Below, piece by piece: positions 1 to 8,557 of a stretch of DNA of 32,391 bases. Source of the stretch: Stygiobacter sp. (GTDB lineage Bacteria; Pseudomonadota; Alphaproteobacteria; Rhodospirillales; Magnetospirillaceae); assembly GCA_006218045.1 (NCBI GenBank), contig VBWB01000026.1:1-32391 (forward strand), read 5' to 3'. Position 1 is the stretch's first letter, and the number at the start of each line of letters is the position of its first letter. A program made the translations under genes and the position numbers. The notes beneath the pieces were generated by a model. The model was not told where the DNA came from and did not search any database. It saw nothing but the letters and a program-made list of their open reading frames with translations.

Positions 1-77
1 AGCGCCGCGCCGGCCACAAACATCGAGGCGAACGCCATTCCGGCGCCGGCCATTACCTTTTTCAAACCTTGGTTCAT
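1..77 (-). CDS. amtB: Probable ammonium transporter AmtB, N-terminal fragment
   Basis: Only the first 25 codons lie in the window; the gene runs off the left edge. The ATG at 77 is preceded by a G-rich Shine-Dalgarno-like stretch. The peptide begins MNQGLKKVMAGAGMAFASMF, with two lysines followed by a small, hydrophobic Ala/Gly-rich segment, which fits a signal peptide or first membrane segment. It lies 212 bases downstream of glnK on the same strand. In many proteobacteria glnK and amtB are paired, GlnK docking on the AmtB trimer to block ammonium uptake when nitrogen is plentiful. The call rests mainly on this pairing and the N-terminal character, because no transporter core motif is visible here. 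Another secreted or membrane protein is possible. Confidence 0.55.
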   Translation of the reverse strand, partial: MNQGLKKVMAGAGMAFASMFVAGAA

Positions 78-289
78 GGGATACCCCCGAAGCGGCTCTG
101 CAGTGATTGGGGTGCCGGCTTCCCCTGGGGCTGTGCCGGCGCTGACCACGGACTTAACAAGAACCGTGCCAGCCTATCCAACCAACGCTTTCGCCGCCTT
201 CTCCTGTGAATGGGACAGAATGGATGACTAATTCTTAAGCGCCCGCACCCGCCCGTGTTCAAAACATGGGCAGATGTCGGTGGTGCCGA

Positions 290-975
<686 letters not shown>

Positions 976-2217
976 ATGGATATGTCCACGATCCCATCTT
1001 CTCAGCCCTCACTTCAGGCGGACGTCCTCATCGTCGGCGGCGGCCCGGTCGGCGGCCTGACCGCCTGCGCCCTGGCCCAGGCCGGCCTTTCCATCGCCTT
1101 GGTCGAAGCCGCCGATCCCGCCGATCTGGCCCGGCCCGGCACCGATGGCCGCTCCATCGCCATTGCGCTTTCGGCCAAGCGGGTGTTCGACGGCGCCGGG
1201 GTGTGGTCGCTGCTGGCCGACGAAGCCGGACCGATCCTGCAAATCCGGGTCACCGACGGTGCCTCGCCGTTATTTCTGCATTACGACCATGATGCCATCG
1301 GCGACGAGCCTTTCGGCTGGATCGTGGAAAACACCACCATCCGCCGGGCCATTCACCAGCGCCTGGGTCAACTGCCCGGCGCCCAAGTGCTGGCCCCGGC
1401 CCGCGTCACCGCCATCGACCGCGATGCCGACGGCGTCACCGCCACCTTGGCCGATGGCCGCACCATCCGCGCTGGATTGGTGGTGGGTGCCGATGGGCGC
1501 GGCTCGACCATCCGCCGCTTGGCCGGCATCGGCGTGCAGCGCTTCGGCTACGGCCAGTCGGGCATCGTCACCACCGTGGCCCATGAAAGGCCGCATCGGG
1601 GCATCGCCCATGAACGCTTTCTGCCGTCCGGCCCCTTCGCCATCCTGCCCATGACCGGCAACCGCTCGTCCATCGTCTGGACCGAGCGGCTGCATCTGGC
1701 CGATGCCATCGTCGGACAAAGCGACCAGGACTTTTTGGCCGAACTCAACACCCGCTTCGGCGATTTCCTCGGCAAAGTCACCCTGGCCGGGCCGCGTTTC
1801 CATTATCCGCTGACCCTGCAACTGGCCGACCGTGCCATCGACCATCGGCTGGTACTGATCGGCGACGCCGCCCACGGCATGCATCCGGTGGCCGGGCAAG
1901 GCATGAACATGGGCATCCGCGATGTCGCCGCCCTGGCCGAGGTGATCATGGATGCCCGCCGCCTGGGCCTGGACGTGGGCGGCCCAGACGTGCTGACCCG
2001 CTATCAGCGCTGGCGCCGCTTCGACAACATGCTGATGCTGGGGCTGACCGACGTCATGGTGCGGCTGTTCTCCAACGATATCGGCCCGCTGAAACTGGCC
2101 CGCGACCTGGGGCTGGCGGCGGTGCAGACCATGCCGGGGGCCAAGCGCTTTTTCATGAAGCACGCCATGGGCGTGGTCGGCGACCTGCCGCGGATGATGC
2201 GGGGCGAACCCCTATAA
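976..2217 (+). CDS. UbiH/UbiF/Coq6-family FAD-dependent monooxygenase
   Basis: A 413-residue flavoprotein hydroxylase of the ubiquinone-biosynthesis family, of usual length. It has the N-terminal dinucleotide fold VLIVGGGPVGGL (GxGxxG at about residues 21-26), the middle VVGADGRGSTIRRLAGI motif and the C-terminal FAD-binding GDAAHGMHPVAGQGMNMGI (Gly296-Asp297). Such enzymes hydroxylate the ring of polyprenyl-phenol intermediates of ubiquinone. Which position this one modifies cannot be read from the sequence, so no symbol is given. The ATG at 976 (or the one at 982) fits the family N-terminus; reading further upstream would translate the tandem repeats. No strong Shine-Dalgarno is visible. 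It converges with the DUF1178 gene. Confidence 0.9.
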   Translation: MDMSTIPSSQPSLQADVLIVGGGPVGGLTACALAQAGLSIALVEAADPADLARPGTDGRSIAIALSAKRVFDGAGVWSLLADEAGPILQIRVTDGASPLFLHYDHDAIGDEPFGWIVENTTIRRAIHQRLGQLPGAQVLAPARVTAIDRDADGVTATLADGRTIRAGLVVGADGRGSTIRRLAGIGVQRFGYGQSGIVTTVAHERPHRGIAHERFLPSGPFAILPMTGNRSSIVWTERLHLADAIVGQSDQDFLAELNTRFGDFLGKVTLAGPRFHYPLTLQLADRAIDHRLVLIGDAAHGMHPVAGQGMNMGIRDVAALAEVIMDARRLGLDVGGPDVLTRYQRWRRFDNMLMLGLTDVMVRLFSNDIGPLKLARDLGLAAVQTMPGAKRFFMKHAMGVVGDLPRMMRGEPL

Positions 2218-2276
2218 TGACCGCTTAAAGCCCGGCGGCGCCTGAGACGGCCCGCTCCGGGCACGTCACTGACAAG

Positions 2277-2301
2277 ACACTGACCGCTGCGCGGTCAGTG
2301 T
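2277..2301. terminator. Hairpin at a convergent junction, probable bidirectional terminator
   Basis: A perfect 11-bp inverted repeat, ACACTGACCGC and GCGGTCAGTGT, with a 3-base loop. It lies between the UbiH-family gene (plus) and the DUF1178 gene (minus) and overlaps the last codons of the latter. No long T-run follows, so it may work with Rho or simply stabilise the 3' ends. Confidence 0.6.
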
Positions 2302-2531
2302 TGACCGGCGAATTGGCAGCCGCCGCAGCCCATGGGGGTGCAGGCCGGTGCAGGCGCGGCGGCAACCGATTTGCCCACATTGGGGGCCATGATCGCTTTT
2401 TCCACCCGGGTGTCACCGCATTCCGGGCAGGTCAGCTGGCCCCCGGCCTTCTTGGCGTCGAAATCGCCGGAATTGTCGAACCAGTGTTCAAAATGGTGAT
2501 CATGGGCGCAACGCAGGGTGTAGAGAATCAT
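2295..2531 (-). CDS. DUF1178 family small zinc-ribbon-like protein
   Basis: A 78-residue protein starting MILYTLRCAHDHHFEHWF, followed by DFDAKKAGG, LTCPECG and KAIMAP. This is the pattern of the DUF1178 family common in alphaproteobacteria. The cysteines (one in RCAHDH, the CPEC pair, more in the C-terminal GCGGC) suggest metal binding, although no biochemical role is established for the family that I can state. Length is at the short end of normal. It ends inside a hairpin shared with the convergent gene. xerD ends only 46 bases upstream on the same strand, so the two may be co-transcribed. Confidence 0.82.
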   Translation of the reverse strand: MILYTLRCAHDHHFEHWFDNSGDFDAKKAGGQLTCPECGDTRVEKAIMAPNVGKSVAAAPAPACTPMGCGGCQFAGQH

Positions 2532-2577
2532 GACGGTCGGGTTCCGCGAAAAAGTGGCTCGGCGGCTTATAGCATAA

Positions 2578-3498
2578 TCAGGTTTTTGGTTTCAGCAACG
2601 TCGCCAGGGGATGGTGCTGGTTGACCAGCCGGGTTTTCGGCTCTTCCAGCACATGGGTGTAGATTTCGGTGGTGGCGATATCGGCATGGCCCAGCAATTC
2701 CTGCACCACCCTTAAATCGGCGCCATGGGCGAGCAGATGAGTGGCGAAGGCATGGCGCAGCACATGCGGCGACAGCCGGCGCGGGTCGATACCGGCCTTC
2801 ATCCCCACCCGCAACAAGGCGCGGGCGAAGCCGGCGCGGGTCAGATGGCCAGTTTTGCCGGAACCGGGAAACAGCCAGCGCGAGGTCTTTTTCTTGCCCA
2901 GCACATCCTGACGCACCGGCAGCCACACGCGCAAGGCGGCGCGGGCCGGATCGGACAGCGGCACCATGCGTTCCTTGTCGCCCTTGCCGCGCACCACCAG
3001 CAAGGCGGGGTCGCGGGCGACGGCGGAATAGGGCAGGCCGACCAGTTCCGATACCCGCAGGCCGGTGGCGTATAGAAGCTCGAGCAGTGCATTCATCATT
3101 TCGCCCTGGGGCGAATCCAGGACGCGGGCGGCGCCCAGCAGGTCGCCCACTTGTTTTTCCGACAGATATTTGGGCAAGGATCGGCCCAGGCGCGGCGCGT
3201 CCAGGCGCGAGGTCGGGTCGTCGGCGCGCCAGCCCTCGGCGAAGACGAAGCCGTAGAACTGACGCAGGCAGGACAGCCGGCGGGCCTGGGTGCGGGTGGC
3301 CATGCCGGCATCGGCCAAAGCCCGCATATAAGCGGACAGATCGGCGGGCTGGGCGGAAAGCGGCGAAATCCCCCGCTTTGTCAGGTAATTGTCGAGATCG
3401 TCGAGATCGCGGCGATAGGCATCCAGGGTATTGATGGCGGCGCCACGTTCCACCGCCATCATTTCGAGAAAGGCTTCCTTGTGCCGCTCAGATGCCAT
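2578..3498 (-). CDS. xerD: Site-specific tyrosine recombinase XerD
   Basis: 306 residues with all tyrosine-recombinase catalytic residues: Arg148 (ATGLRVSELVGL), Lys172 (RGKGDKERMVPL), His245 and Arg248 (HVLRHAFATHLL), His271 (LLGHADIATTEIY) and Tyr280. The N-terminal SAM-like core-binding domain spans about residues 5-90. Length and spacing fit chromosomal XerD, which with XerC resolves chromosome dimers at dif in an FtsK-dependent way. The ATG at 3498 gives a normal N-terminus (MASERHKEAFLEMMAVERG). It overlaps the upstream secreted-protein gene by 11 bases, suggesting translational coupling. XerC and XerD are hard to tell apart, but the motifs favour XerD. Confidence 0.9.
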   Translation of the reverse strand: MASERHKEAFLEMMAVERGAAINTLDAYRRDLDDLDNYLTKRGISPLSAQPADLSAYMRALADAGMATRTQARRLSCLRQFYGFVFAEGWRADDPTSRLDAPRLGRSLPKYLSEKQVGDLLGAARVLDSPQGEMMNALLELLYATGLRVSELVGLPYSAVARDPALLVVRGKGDKERMVPLSDPARAALRVWLPVRQDVLGKKKTSRWLFPGSGKTGHLTRAGFARALLRVGMKAGIDPRRLSPHVLRHAFATHLLAHGADLRVVQELLGHADIATTEIYTHVLEEPKTRLVNQHHPLATLLKPKT

Positions 3499-5200
3499 TG
3501 GCCAAAAGCGCCTCCAGGGCCAACTGACGGGCGTCCTCGGCCAGACCGACCACCGCCAGGGCACTGATCACCTCGGACAGGGTCATGGGATCGACCCGGT
3601 CCAAGGGCACGTCGCCCATGGTGGCCAGAGCGGCCAGCAAGGTGCCGCCCAGGCGCGCATCCAGGGCCGCGCCCTGCATCAGCGCGAACAGGCCGGGATT
3701 GGGGCCGCCGGTGGGCAGGCTCAGCACTTCCAACCAAGCGCTGTCCGGTACCTTGGCCCCCAAACCGGCCAGAACCCCCAGCACCACGGCATTGCGCCGG
3801 GCCACCACATCCGGGGCCAGACCGGCCAGCGAGGCACGCCAACCGGCCAGACCGGCCAGCGACACCACCTTGCCGGGATCATCGCTCAGCGCGGTCAAGG
3901 GCCACAGCTTTTCCGCCTCGCGCACCACACTGACATCGGCGGTGGCGATGTCCAGCCACTTGGCCGCCGCTTCCGGTCGGCCCAGGGCATAGAAGGCGCG
4001 GGCGAAGAACGGCGCTTCCCGCGACAGCAAGGCATCGGGGCGGATGGCGGCGATGATCGCCTCGAACACCCGGGCGGTGCCGGCCACCCGGTGGCGCGCC
4101 ACCGCCAACTCGATGGCACGGGCGGCGAAACGGGCCTTCAACAGCGGATCAGGCTGATCGAAAGCGGCACGGAACAACAGCGCCCGCCCATGGCCGGCAC
4201 TGGCGGCGCGGTCCATGGGCGAGGCCATTTCGTCAGGGGCGAAGGTCAGCTCGAGATAGAGCTTGCGCAGATCGTCGGCGCTCATCAGCCCCACCGCCTC
4301 GGCCCGCTCGGCGGCGGCGACGCGCTGGGCCATGGGGGTGGCGGGATTGCCGGCGATGGCGCGGGCGACGGTGACCGGGGCGTTGGCGACCGCTATTTCC
4401 GGCAAAGCCATCTTGGCCGCCTTGAACAACGCCACATGCAGGGGCGAGAGCTCGGTCACCTCGATCTTGGCATTGGGAATGGGCGGCAGACCGGCCAGAA
4501 TCTCGGCGGCGGCGATGAAGCCGCTGTCGGCGGCCTTGCGTTCACGCAACAGGTCCAGGGCCAGATTGCCTTCCAGGGTGCGACCGCTGACCAGATGGCA
4601 AAAGGTCAGCAACCGGGCGTTTTCCGGATCGGAACCGGGTTGGAGGCGGGCGCAGGCCTCTTGAGTGCGACCGGCCAGCAAATGGGCATCGCGCTGCACC
4701 TTGGTGGCGATGGCGCCCTCCACCGAGGCGGGAGCCACGCTGGACAGACCGGCGACACCTTCCAGGTCACCCAGGGCCAACAGGCGCTCGGCCCGCAACT
4801 CCACCAAGGACGGCTTGGTGTCGGGCTTGGTGCCGTCGGGCGGAATGGCCGCCGTCAGCAGCAGGCGCCGTTCCAGCGAACGCACGGCGGGCGAGGCGTT
4901 GGCCCCGGGCAGGCGCGGGATCAGGGTGCGGACCACCTCGATGCTGGTGCCGTTCCACAGGGTGGCGGAAAAGCCGCCTTGCAACGCGTCCATGGTGCCG
5001 GCGGCTTCCGGGTTGGGCGCCTTCAGCGCATCACTGCCGATGCGCCCGACATTCTCGTAAGACGGCGGATCGGCCCGTTCCATGGTTTCCGGGTCGAAGG
5101 GCTGGGTCAGCGGCAGGGGCTGCTGAGCCAAGGCGGGGAAGACGGCCAGGGTGACGACCGCCAGGGCCAGGCCCAGCTTATTTCGGCAGGCGGTCATCAT
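3488..5200 (-). CDS. Secreted alpha-helical repeat-like protein of unknown function
   Basis: 570 residues. It begins with a signal peptide (MMTACRNKLGLALAVVTLAVFPALAQ, probable cleavage after ALA-Q), then a Pro-rich linker, then a long Ala/Leu-rich helical region that looks like TPR or SEL1-type solenoid sequence although no canonical repeat can be assigned by eye. It is probably periplasmic. The start at 5200 overlaps the preceding 46-codon gene by 23 bases, and its end overlaps xerD by 11, so all three probably form one transcript. I do not recognise a function. The opposite strand carries an equally long open frame, but that has no family features and is a GC-codon shadow. Confidence 0.75.
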   Translation of the reverse strand: MMTACRNKLGLALAVVTLAVFPALAQQPLPLTQPFDPETMERADPPSYENVGRIGSDALKAPNPEAAGTMDALQGGFSATLWNGTSIEVVRTLIPRLPGANASPAVRSLERRLLLTAAIPPDGTKPDTKPSLVELRAERLLALGDLEGVAGLSSVAPASVEGAIATKVQRDAHLLAGRTQEACARLQPGSDPENARLLTFCHLVSGRTLEGNLALDLLRERKAADSGFIAAAEILAGLPPIPNAKIEVTELSPLHVALFKAAKMALPEIAVANAPVTVARAIAGNPATPMAQRVAAAERAEAVGLMSADDLRKLYLELTFAPDEMASPMDRAASAGHGRALLFRAAFDQPDPLLKARFAARAIELAVARHRVAGTARVFEAIIAAIRPDALLSREAPFFARAFYALGRPEAAAKWLDIATADVSVVREAEKLWPLTALSDDPGKVVSLAGLAGWRASLAGLAPDVVARRNAVVLGVLAGLGAKVPDSAWLEVLSLPTGGPNPGLFALMQGAALDARLGGTLLAALATMGDVPLDRVDPMTLSEVISALAVVGLAEDARQLALEALLANGI

Positions 5201-5318
5201 TAATCACCTTTTCCACCCGCGCCTTGGGCGCCGGCAAATCGAACGAAGCCAGGAAGAAGCCGCCGCCCACCAGGACCAGCAGCACCACGACAAGCAAAAT
5301 ACCGGCAATCTTTCCCAT
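5178..5318 (-). CDS. Short single-pass membrane peptide (46 aa)
   Basis: A 46-codon frame beginning MGKIAGILLVVVLLVLVGGG and ending VINDDRLPK. It has one strongly hydrophobic N-terminal membrane segment (about residues 4-24) and a short basic/acidic tail. It overlaps the start of the 570-residue secreted protein by 23 bases on the same strand. That tight arrangement, and the clean lipid-spanning composition, are the reasons to call it a gene; no strong Shine-Dalgarno is visible. It could be a signal-anchored partner of the protein encoded next. Confidence 0.6.
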   Translation of the reverse strand: MGKIAGILLVVVLLVLVGGGFFLASFDLPAPKARVEKVINDDRLPK

Positions 5319-5459
5319 GGGACGCGAACAACCTTGCGTTTGAATTCTGGACAGGCCCGTTTCGGGGCGGATAAAAGTCATCAACGGACAAAACGGGGCG
5401 GACCACCCTTGGTCTTCCCCATCTTCGGCGTGCGTGAACGCATAAGGTAGGGGTCGACC

Positions 5460-6035
5460 ATGGCGAAACAGGGGCAGTGTATCGGCGTCGCCCCCGCGGA
5501 TCAATCTCGGCTGGGGCCGCGTCTCGACCGCACCATCGTTCTGGTCGGGCTGATGGGGGCGGGGAAATCCTGTGTCGGTCGCCGGCTGGCGGCTCGGCTG
5601 GGCCTGTCCTTCATGGATTCCGACGTCGAATTCGAGACCGCCGCCGGCTGCTCCATCAGTGATTATTTCGCCAAACACGGCGAAGCCGCCTTTCGCGACG
5701 GCGAGCGCAGGGTCATCGCCCGGCTGATGGAAGGTGCGCCGTGCATCCTGGCCACCGGCGGTGGCGCCTTCATCGACCCGGAAACCCGCGCCCGCATCAA
5801 GCAATCGGCGCTGTCGGTGTGGATCAGGGCCGATCTGGACCTCTTGGTCAAGCGCACCTCGGGCCGCGACCATCGCCCGCTGCTGAAAACCGGCGACCCG
5901 CGTGAAATCCTGTCGCGGTTGATGGAAGCCCGCTATCCCCTTTATGCCGAAGCGGACATCATCGTCGATTCCACCGACGAACCGCCGGAAGTCACCGTCG
6001 CCAAGATTTGCCAGGAACTGGAGAACCGCCGATGA
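5460..6035 (+). CDS. aroK: Shikimate kinase
   Basis: 191 residues. The P-loop GLMGAGKS (residues 30-37) is followed by MDSDVEFE (Mg/shikimate-binding Asp), FRDGERRVI (shikimate-binding Arg), the ATGGGAF glycine motif and the lid RDHRPLLK. It phosphorylates shikimate at the 3-OH with ATP, the fifth step toward chorismate. A short N-terminal extension of about 20 residues precedes the core. An AGGGG Shine-Dalgarno lies 7 bases before the ATG. The stop overlaps the aroB start in ATGA, a classic aroKB operon. Confidence 0.96.
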   Translation: MAKQGQCIGVAPADQSRLGPRLDRTIVLVGLMGAGKSCVGRRLAARLGLSFMDSDVEFETAAGCSISDYFAKHGEAAFRDGERRVIARLMEGAPCILATGGGAFIDPETRARIKQSALSVWIRADLDLLVKRTSGRDHRPLLKTGDPREILSRLMEARYPLYAEADIIVDSTDEPPEVTVAKICQELENRR

Positions 6036-7138
6036 GCATCGACCGCCTGCACATGGAACTGGGCGAGCGTGGATACGATATCCTGATCGGGTCCGGCCTG
6101 CTGGACCAGACCGGGGCGCTGATGGCCCCGGTGATGCGCGGCAAGCGCGCCTTTGTCGTCACCGACGATCAGGTCGGCCCGGTCTATCTGGATCGGGTGC
6201 TGGCCTCGCTCGACCAGGCCGGCATCGCTTACGGCCACACCCAGATCACCCATGGCGAACACAGCAAGGATTTCGCCCATCTGGAAGCCCTGGTGGATAC
6301 CATGCTCGACGCGCGCTGCGAACGCTCGACCATGATCGTCGCCTTGGGCGGCGGCGTCGTCGGCGATCTCACCGGTTTCGCCGCCGCCATCTTGCAGCGC
6401 GGCGTCGATTTCGTCCAAATCCCCACCACGCTCTTGGCCCAAGTGGATTCCTCGGTGGGCGGCAAGACCGGCATCAATACCAAAAAGGGCAAGAATCTGG
6501 TGGGTGCCTTCCACCAGCCGCGTCTGGTGCTGGCGGATATTTCCGTCCTCGACACCCTGCCGCGGCGCCAGGTTCTGGCCGGCTATGCCGAGGTGGTGAA
6601 ATACGGCTGCATCGACGATGCCGATTTCTTCACCTGGCTGGAAGCCAACGGCGACAAGGTGATCGACGGCGACGTCGCCGCCCGCCGCTATGCCGTCGCC
6701 ATTTCCTGCCGGGCCAAGGCCCGCATCGTCGCCGCCGATGAACGCGAGGGCGGCATCCGCGCGCTGCTGAATCTGGGCCACACCTTCGGCCACGCGCTGG
6801 AGGCGGAAACCGGTTATGGTGACGAGATTCTGCATGGCGAAGCGGTGGCCTTGGGCATGATCATGGCCTTCCGCCTGTCGGCGCGCATGGGTCTGGCCCC
6901 CGCCGCCGATGCCGAACGCCTTGAACGTCATCTGGCCGCCCTGGGCCTGCCCACCCGCTTGTCCAGGCAACGCCATTGGAACGTGGAAAGACTGGTGCAC
7001 CACATGGCCGGCGACAAGAAGATCAGGGACGGCAAGATCACCTTCGTCCTTGCCCGCGGCATCGGCAAAAGCTTTCTGACCCCCGAGGTGCCGCAACAGG
7101 CGGTGCATGACATGCTGGCCGAGTTCATCGGAGCCTGA
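6032..7138 (+). CDS. aroB: 3-dehydroquinate synthase
   Basis: 368 residues. NAD-binding ALGGGVVGDLTGF (about 105-117), the active-site segment PTTLLAQVDSSVGGKTGIN (about 136-154), AGYAEVVKYG with a metal-ligand Glu, and NLGHTFGHALE with metal-ligand His are all present. It converts DAHP to 3-dehydroquinate, the second step of the shikimate pathway, using NAD and a divalent metal. The ATG at 6032 overlaps the aroK stop by 4 bases. The next gene begins 4 bases after its stop, so the operon probably continues. Confidence 0.97.
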   Translation: MSIDRLHMELGERGYDILIGSGLLDQTGALMAPVMRGKRAFVVTDDQVGPVYLDRVLASLDQAGIAYGHTQITHGEHSKDFAHLEALVDTMLDARCERSTMIVALGGGVVGDLTGFAAAILQRGVDFVQIPTTLLAQVDSSVGGKTGINTKKGKNLVGAFHQPRLVLADISVLDTLPRRQVLAGYAEVVKYGCIDDADFFTWLEANGDKVIDGDVAARRYAVAISCRAKARIVAADEREGGIRALLNLGHTFGHALEAETGYGDEILHGEAVALGMIMAFRLSARMGLAPAADAERLERHLAALGLPTRLSRQRHWNVERLVHHMAGDKKIRDGKITFVLARGIGKSFLTPEVPQQAVHDMLAEFIGA

Positions 7139-7142
7139 CACC

Positions 7143-8417
7143 ATGGATGAGCTGACCCTGACCCTGCTGGCGATCTTCTTTCTGCTGATCGCCTCGGCAT
7201 TCTTTTCAGGGTCGGAAACGGCGCTGACCGCCGTGTCGCGCCCGATCATGCATCAGATGGAACAAGACGGCAGCCACCGGGCCAAGCGGGTCAACCGCCT
7301 GATCGCCACCCGCGATCGCCTGATCGGCGCTTTGCTTCTGGGCAACAACATGGTCAACATCCTGGCCTCGTCGCTGGCGACGGGGGCGATGGTGACCCTG
7401 TTCGGCGAGGCCGGAATCGCCTATGCCACCATCGGCATGACTGTGATCGTGGTCATGTTCGGCGAGGTGCTGCCCAAGACCTATGCCATCTACAACGTCA
7501 GCAAGGTGGCGTTGTCCGTATCCGGCCCGGTCACCGTGGTGACCGAGTTGCTGGGGCCGCCGGTCAAGGCCATCGAGGTGGCGGCCCGGCTGTTCTTCCG
7601 CCTGTTCGGGGCCAAATACGCCACCGAGGTTTCCATCGAGACCGCCATGATGGAATTGCGCGGCGCCATCGAGGTGCACACCCGCCAGGACGAGGTGCAG
7701 GAAGAACGCCGCATGCTGCGCTCGATCCTGGAACTGGGTGACGTGGAAGTGGGCGAGGTGATGACCCACCGCAAATCCACCATCACCATCGACGCTGGCC
7801 TGCCGCCGGCGGAAATCGTCGATCAGATCCTGAACAGCCCGTTCACCCGCATCCCCTTGTGGCGGGGCGATGCCGACAACATCATCGGCGTCGTCCACGC
7901 CAAGGACGTGCTGCGGGCGGTACGCGCCTTAGGCGGCGCGCTGGAGAGCCTGGACGTGGCCGAACTGGCCGCCGACCCCTGGTTCATCCCCGATTCCACC
8001 ACATTGTTGGAGCAGCTTCAGGCCTTCCGCGCCCGACGTGAACATTTCGCCCTGGTGGTGGATGAATACGGCGCCCTGATGGGGGTGGTGACCTTGGAAG
8101 ACATCCTGGAGGAAATCGTCGGCGACATCGCCGACGAACACGACGTCACCGTCGCCGGCGTCCGCCCGCAGACCGACGGCTCGTTCGTGGTCGATGGCAG
8201 CGTCACCATCCGCGATCTCAATCGCCAGTTCGAGTGGCGACTGCCCGACGATCAGGCCACCACCATCGCCGGCCTGCTGCTGCATGAAAGCCGGCAAATC
8301 CCCAATGTGGGCCAGGTGTTCCGCTTTTACGGTTTCCGCTTCGAGGTGGTGCGCCGGCAACGCAATCAGATCACCACCATCCGGATATTGCCGCCCAGTG
8401 GCGTCGTCAAAGATTAA
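7143..8417 (+). CDS. CNNM/CorC-type membrane protein with CBS pair (HlyC/CorC family)
   Basis: 424 residues in three parts. The first is a DUF21/CNNM transmembrane domain (about 1-190; start MDELTLTLLAIFFLLIASAFFSGSE with the typical FFSGSETAL motif, and GNNMVNILASS). The second is a cytoplasmic CBS pair (about 200-325, with RIPLWRG and LVVDEYGALMGVVTLEDILEEIVGDI). The third is a C-terminal CorC_HlyC transporter-associated domain (about 340-420, DGSFVVDGSVTIRDLNR). Relatives are implicated in Mg2+ or Co2+ transport or its regulation; the substrate cannot be read here. It starts 4 bases after aroB. Its stop lies inside the first copy of a 26-bp duplication. Confidence 0.93.
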   Translation: MDELTLTLLAIFFLLIASAFFSGSETALTAVSRPIMHQMEQDGSHRAKRVNRLIATRDRLIGALLLGNNMVNILASSLATGAMVTLFGEAGIAYATIGMTVIVVMFGEVLPKTYAIYNVSKVALSVSGPVTVVTELLGPPVKAIEVAARLFFRLFGAKYATEVSIETAMMELRGAIEVHTRQDEVQEERRMLRSILELGDVEVGEVMTHRKSTITIDAGLPPAEIVDQILNSPFTRIPLWRGDADNIIGVVHAKDVLRAVRALGGALESLDVAELAADPWFIPDSTTLLEQLQAFRARREHFALVVDEYGALMGVVTLEDILEEIVGDIADEHDVTVAGVRPQTDGSFVVDGSVTIRDLNRQFEWRLPDDQATTIAGLLLHESRQIPNVGQVFRFYGFRFEVVRRQRNQITTIRILPPSGVVKD

Positions 8418-8460
8418 AACAGGGGGCTGCCGCCGAAGATTAAAACAGGGGGCTGCCGCC
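8410..8460. repeat. 26-bp tandem duplication over the gene 3' end
   Basis: A unit beginning AAGATTAAAACAGGGGGCTG is present twice in tandem with a 26-base period (8410-8435 and 8436-8460). The stop codon of the CNNM-type gene is in the first copy. The second copy has the same TAA but lies downstream. A recent slippage or duplication is the simplest explanation. Confidence 0.85.
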
Positions 8461-8557
8461 CCCGCCCGCTCGGGGTGAACCCCGAACCCCCTTTGTTATT
8501 ATCCATGGGGTTTGGGGCATGGCCCCAATCGGGAACGGGCGGAAGCCCGCTTTATTT
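8461..8557. repeat. Palindromic intergenic repeats at a convergent junction
   Basis: This stretch holds CGGGGTGAACCCCG, then a TTGGGGC/GCCCCAA inverted pair (8512-8528) and then GGGCGGAAGCCCGCTTTAT (about 8538-8556), which reaches into the stop codon of dnaQ. The last two elements recur at 16.6 kb and 27.85 kb. The GC hairpin followed by a T-rich tail would terminate plus-strand transcripts from the CNNM-type gene; the palindromes can also serve the opposing dnaQ transcript. Confidence 0.7.

Noticed and set aside
2578-3498. The tyrosine recombinase as the integrase of the island at the right end
   Set aside because: Its length, motifs and operon with chromosomal genes fit XerD. It is 27 kb from the tRNA fragment, with a conserved origin block in between.
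3431-5203. A 590-codon open frame on the plus strand opposite the secreted-protein gene
   Set aside because: It lacks any family motif, is rich in Gly, His, Gln and Arg as expected for the antisense of GC-rich codons, and lies wholly opposite genes with a signal peptide and XerD catalytic residues.
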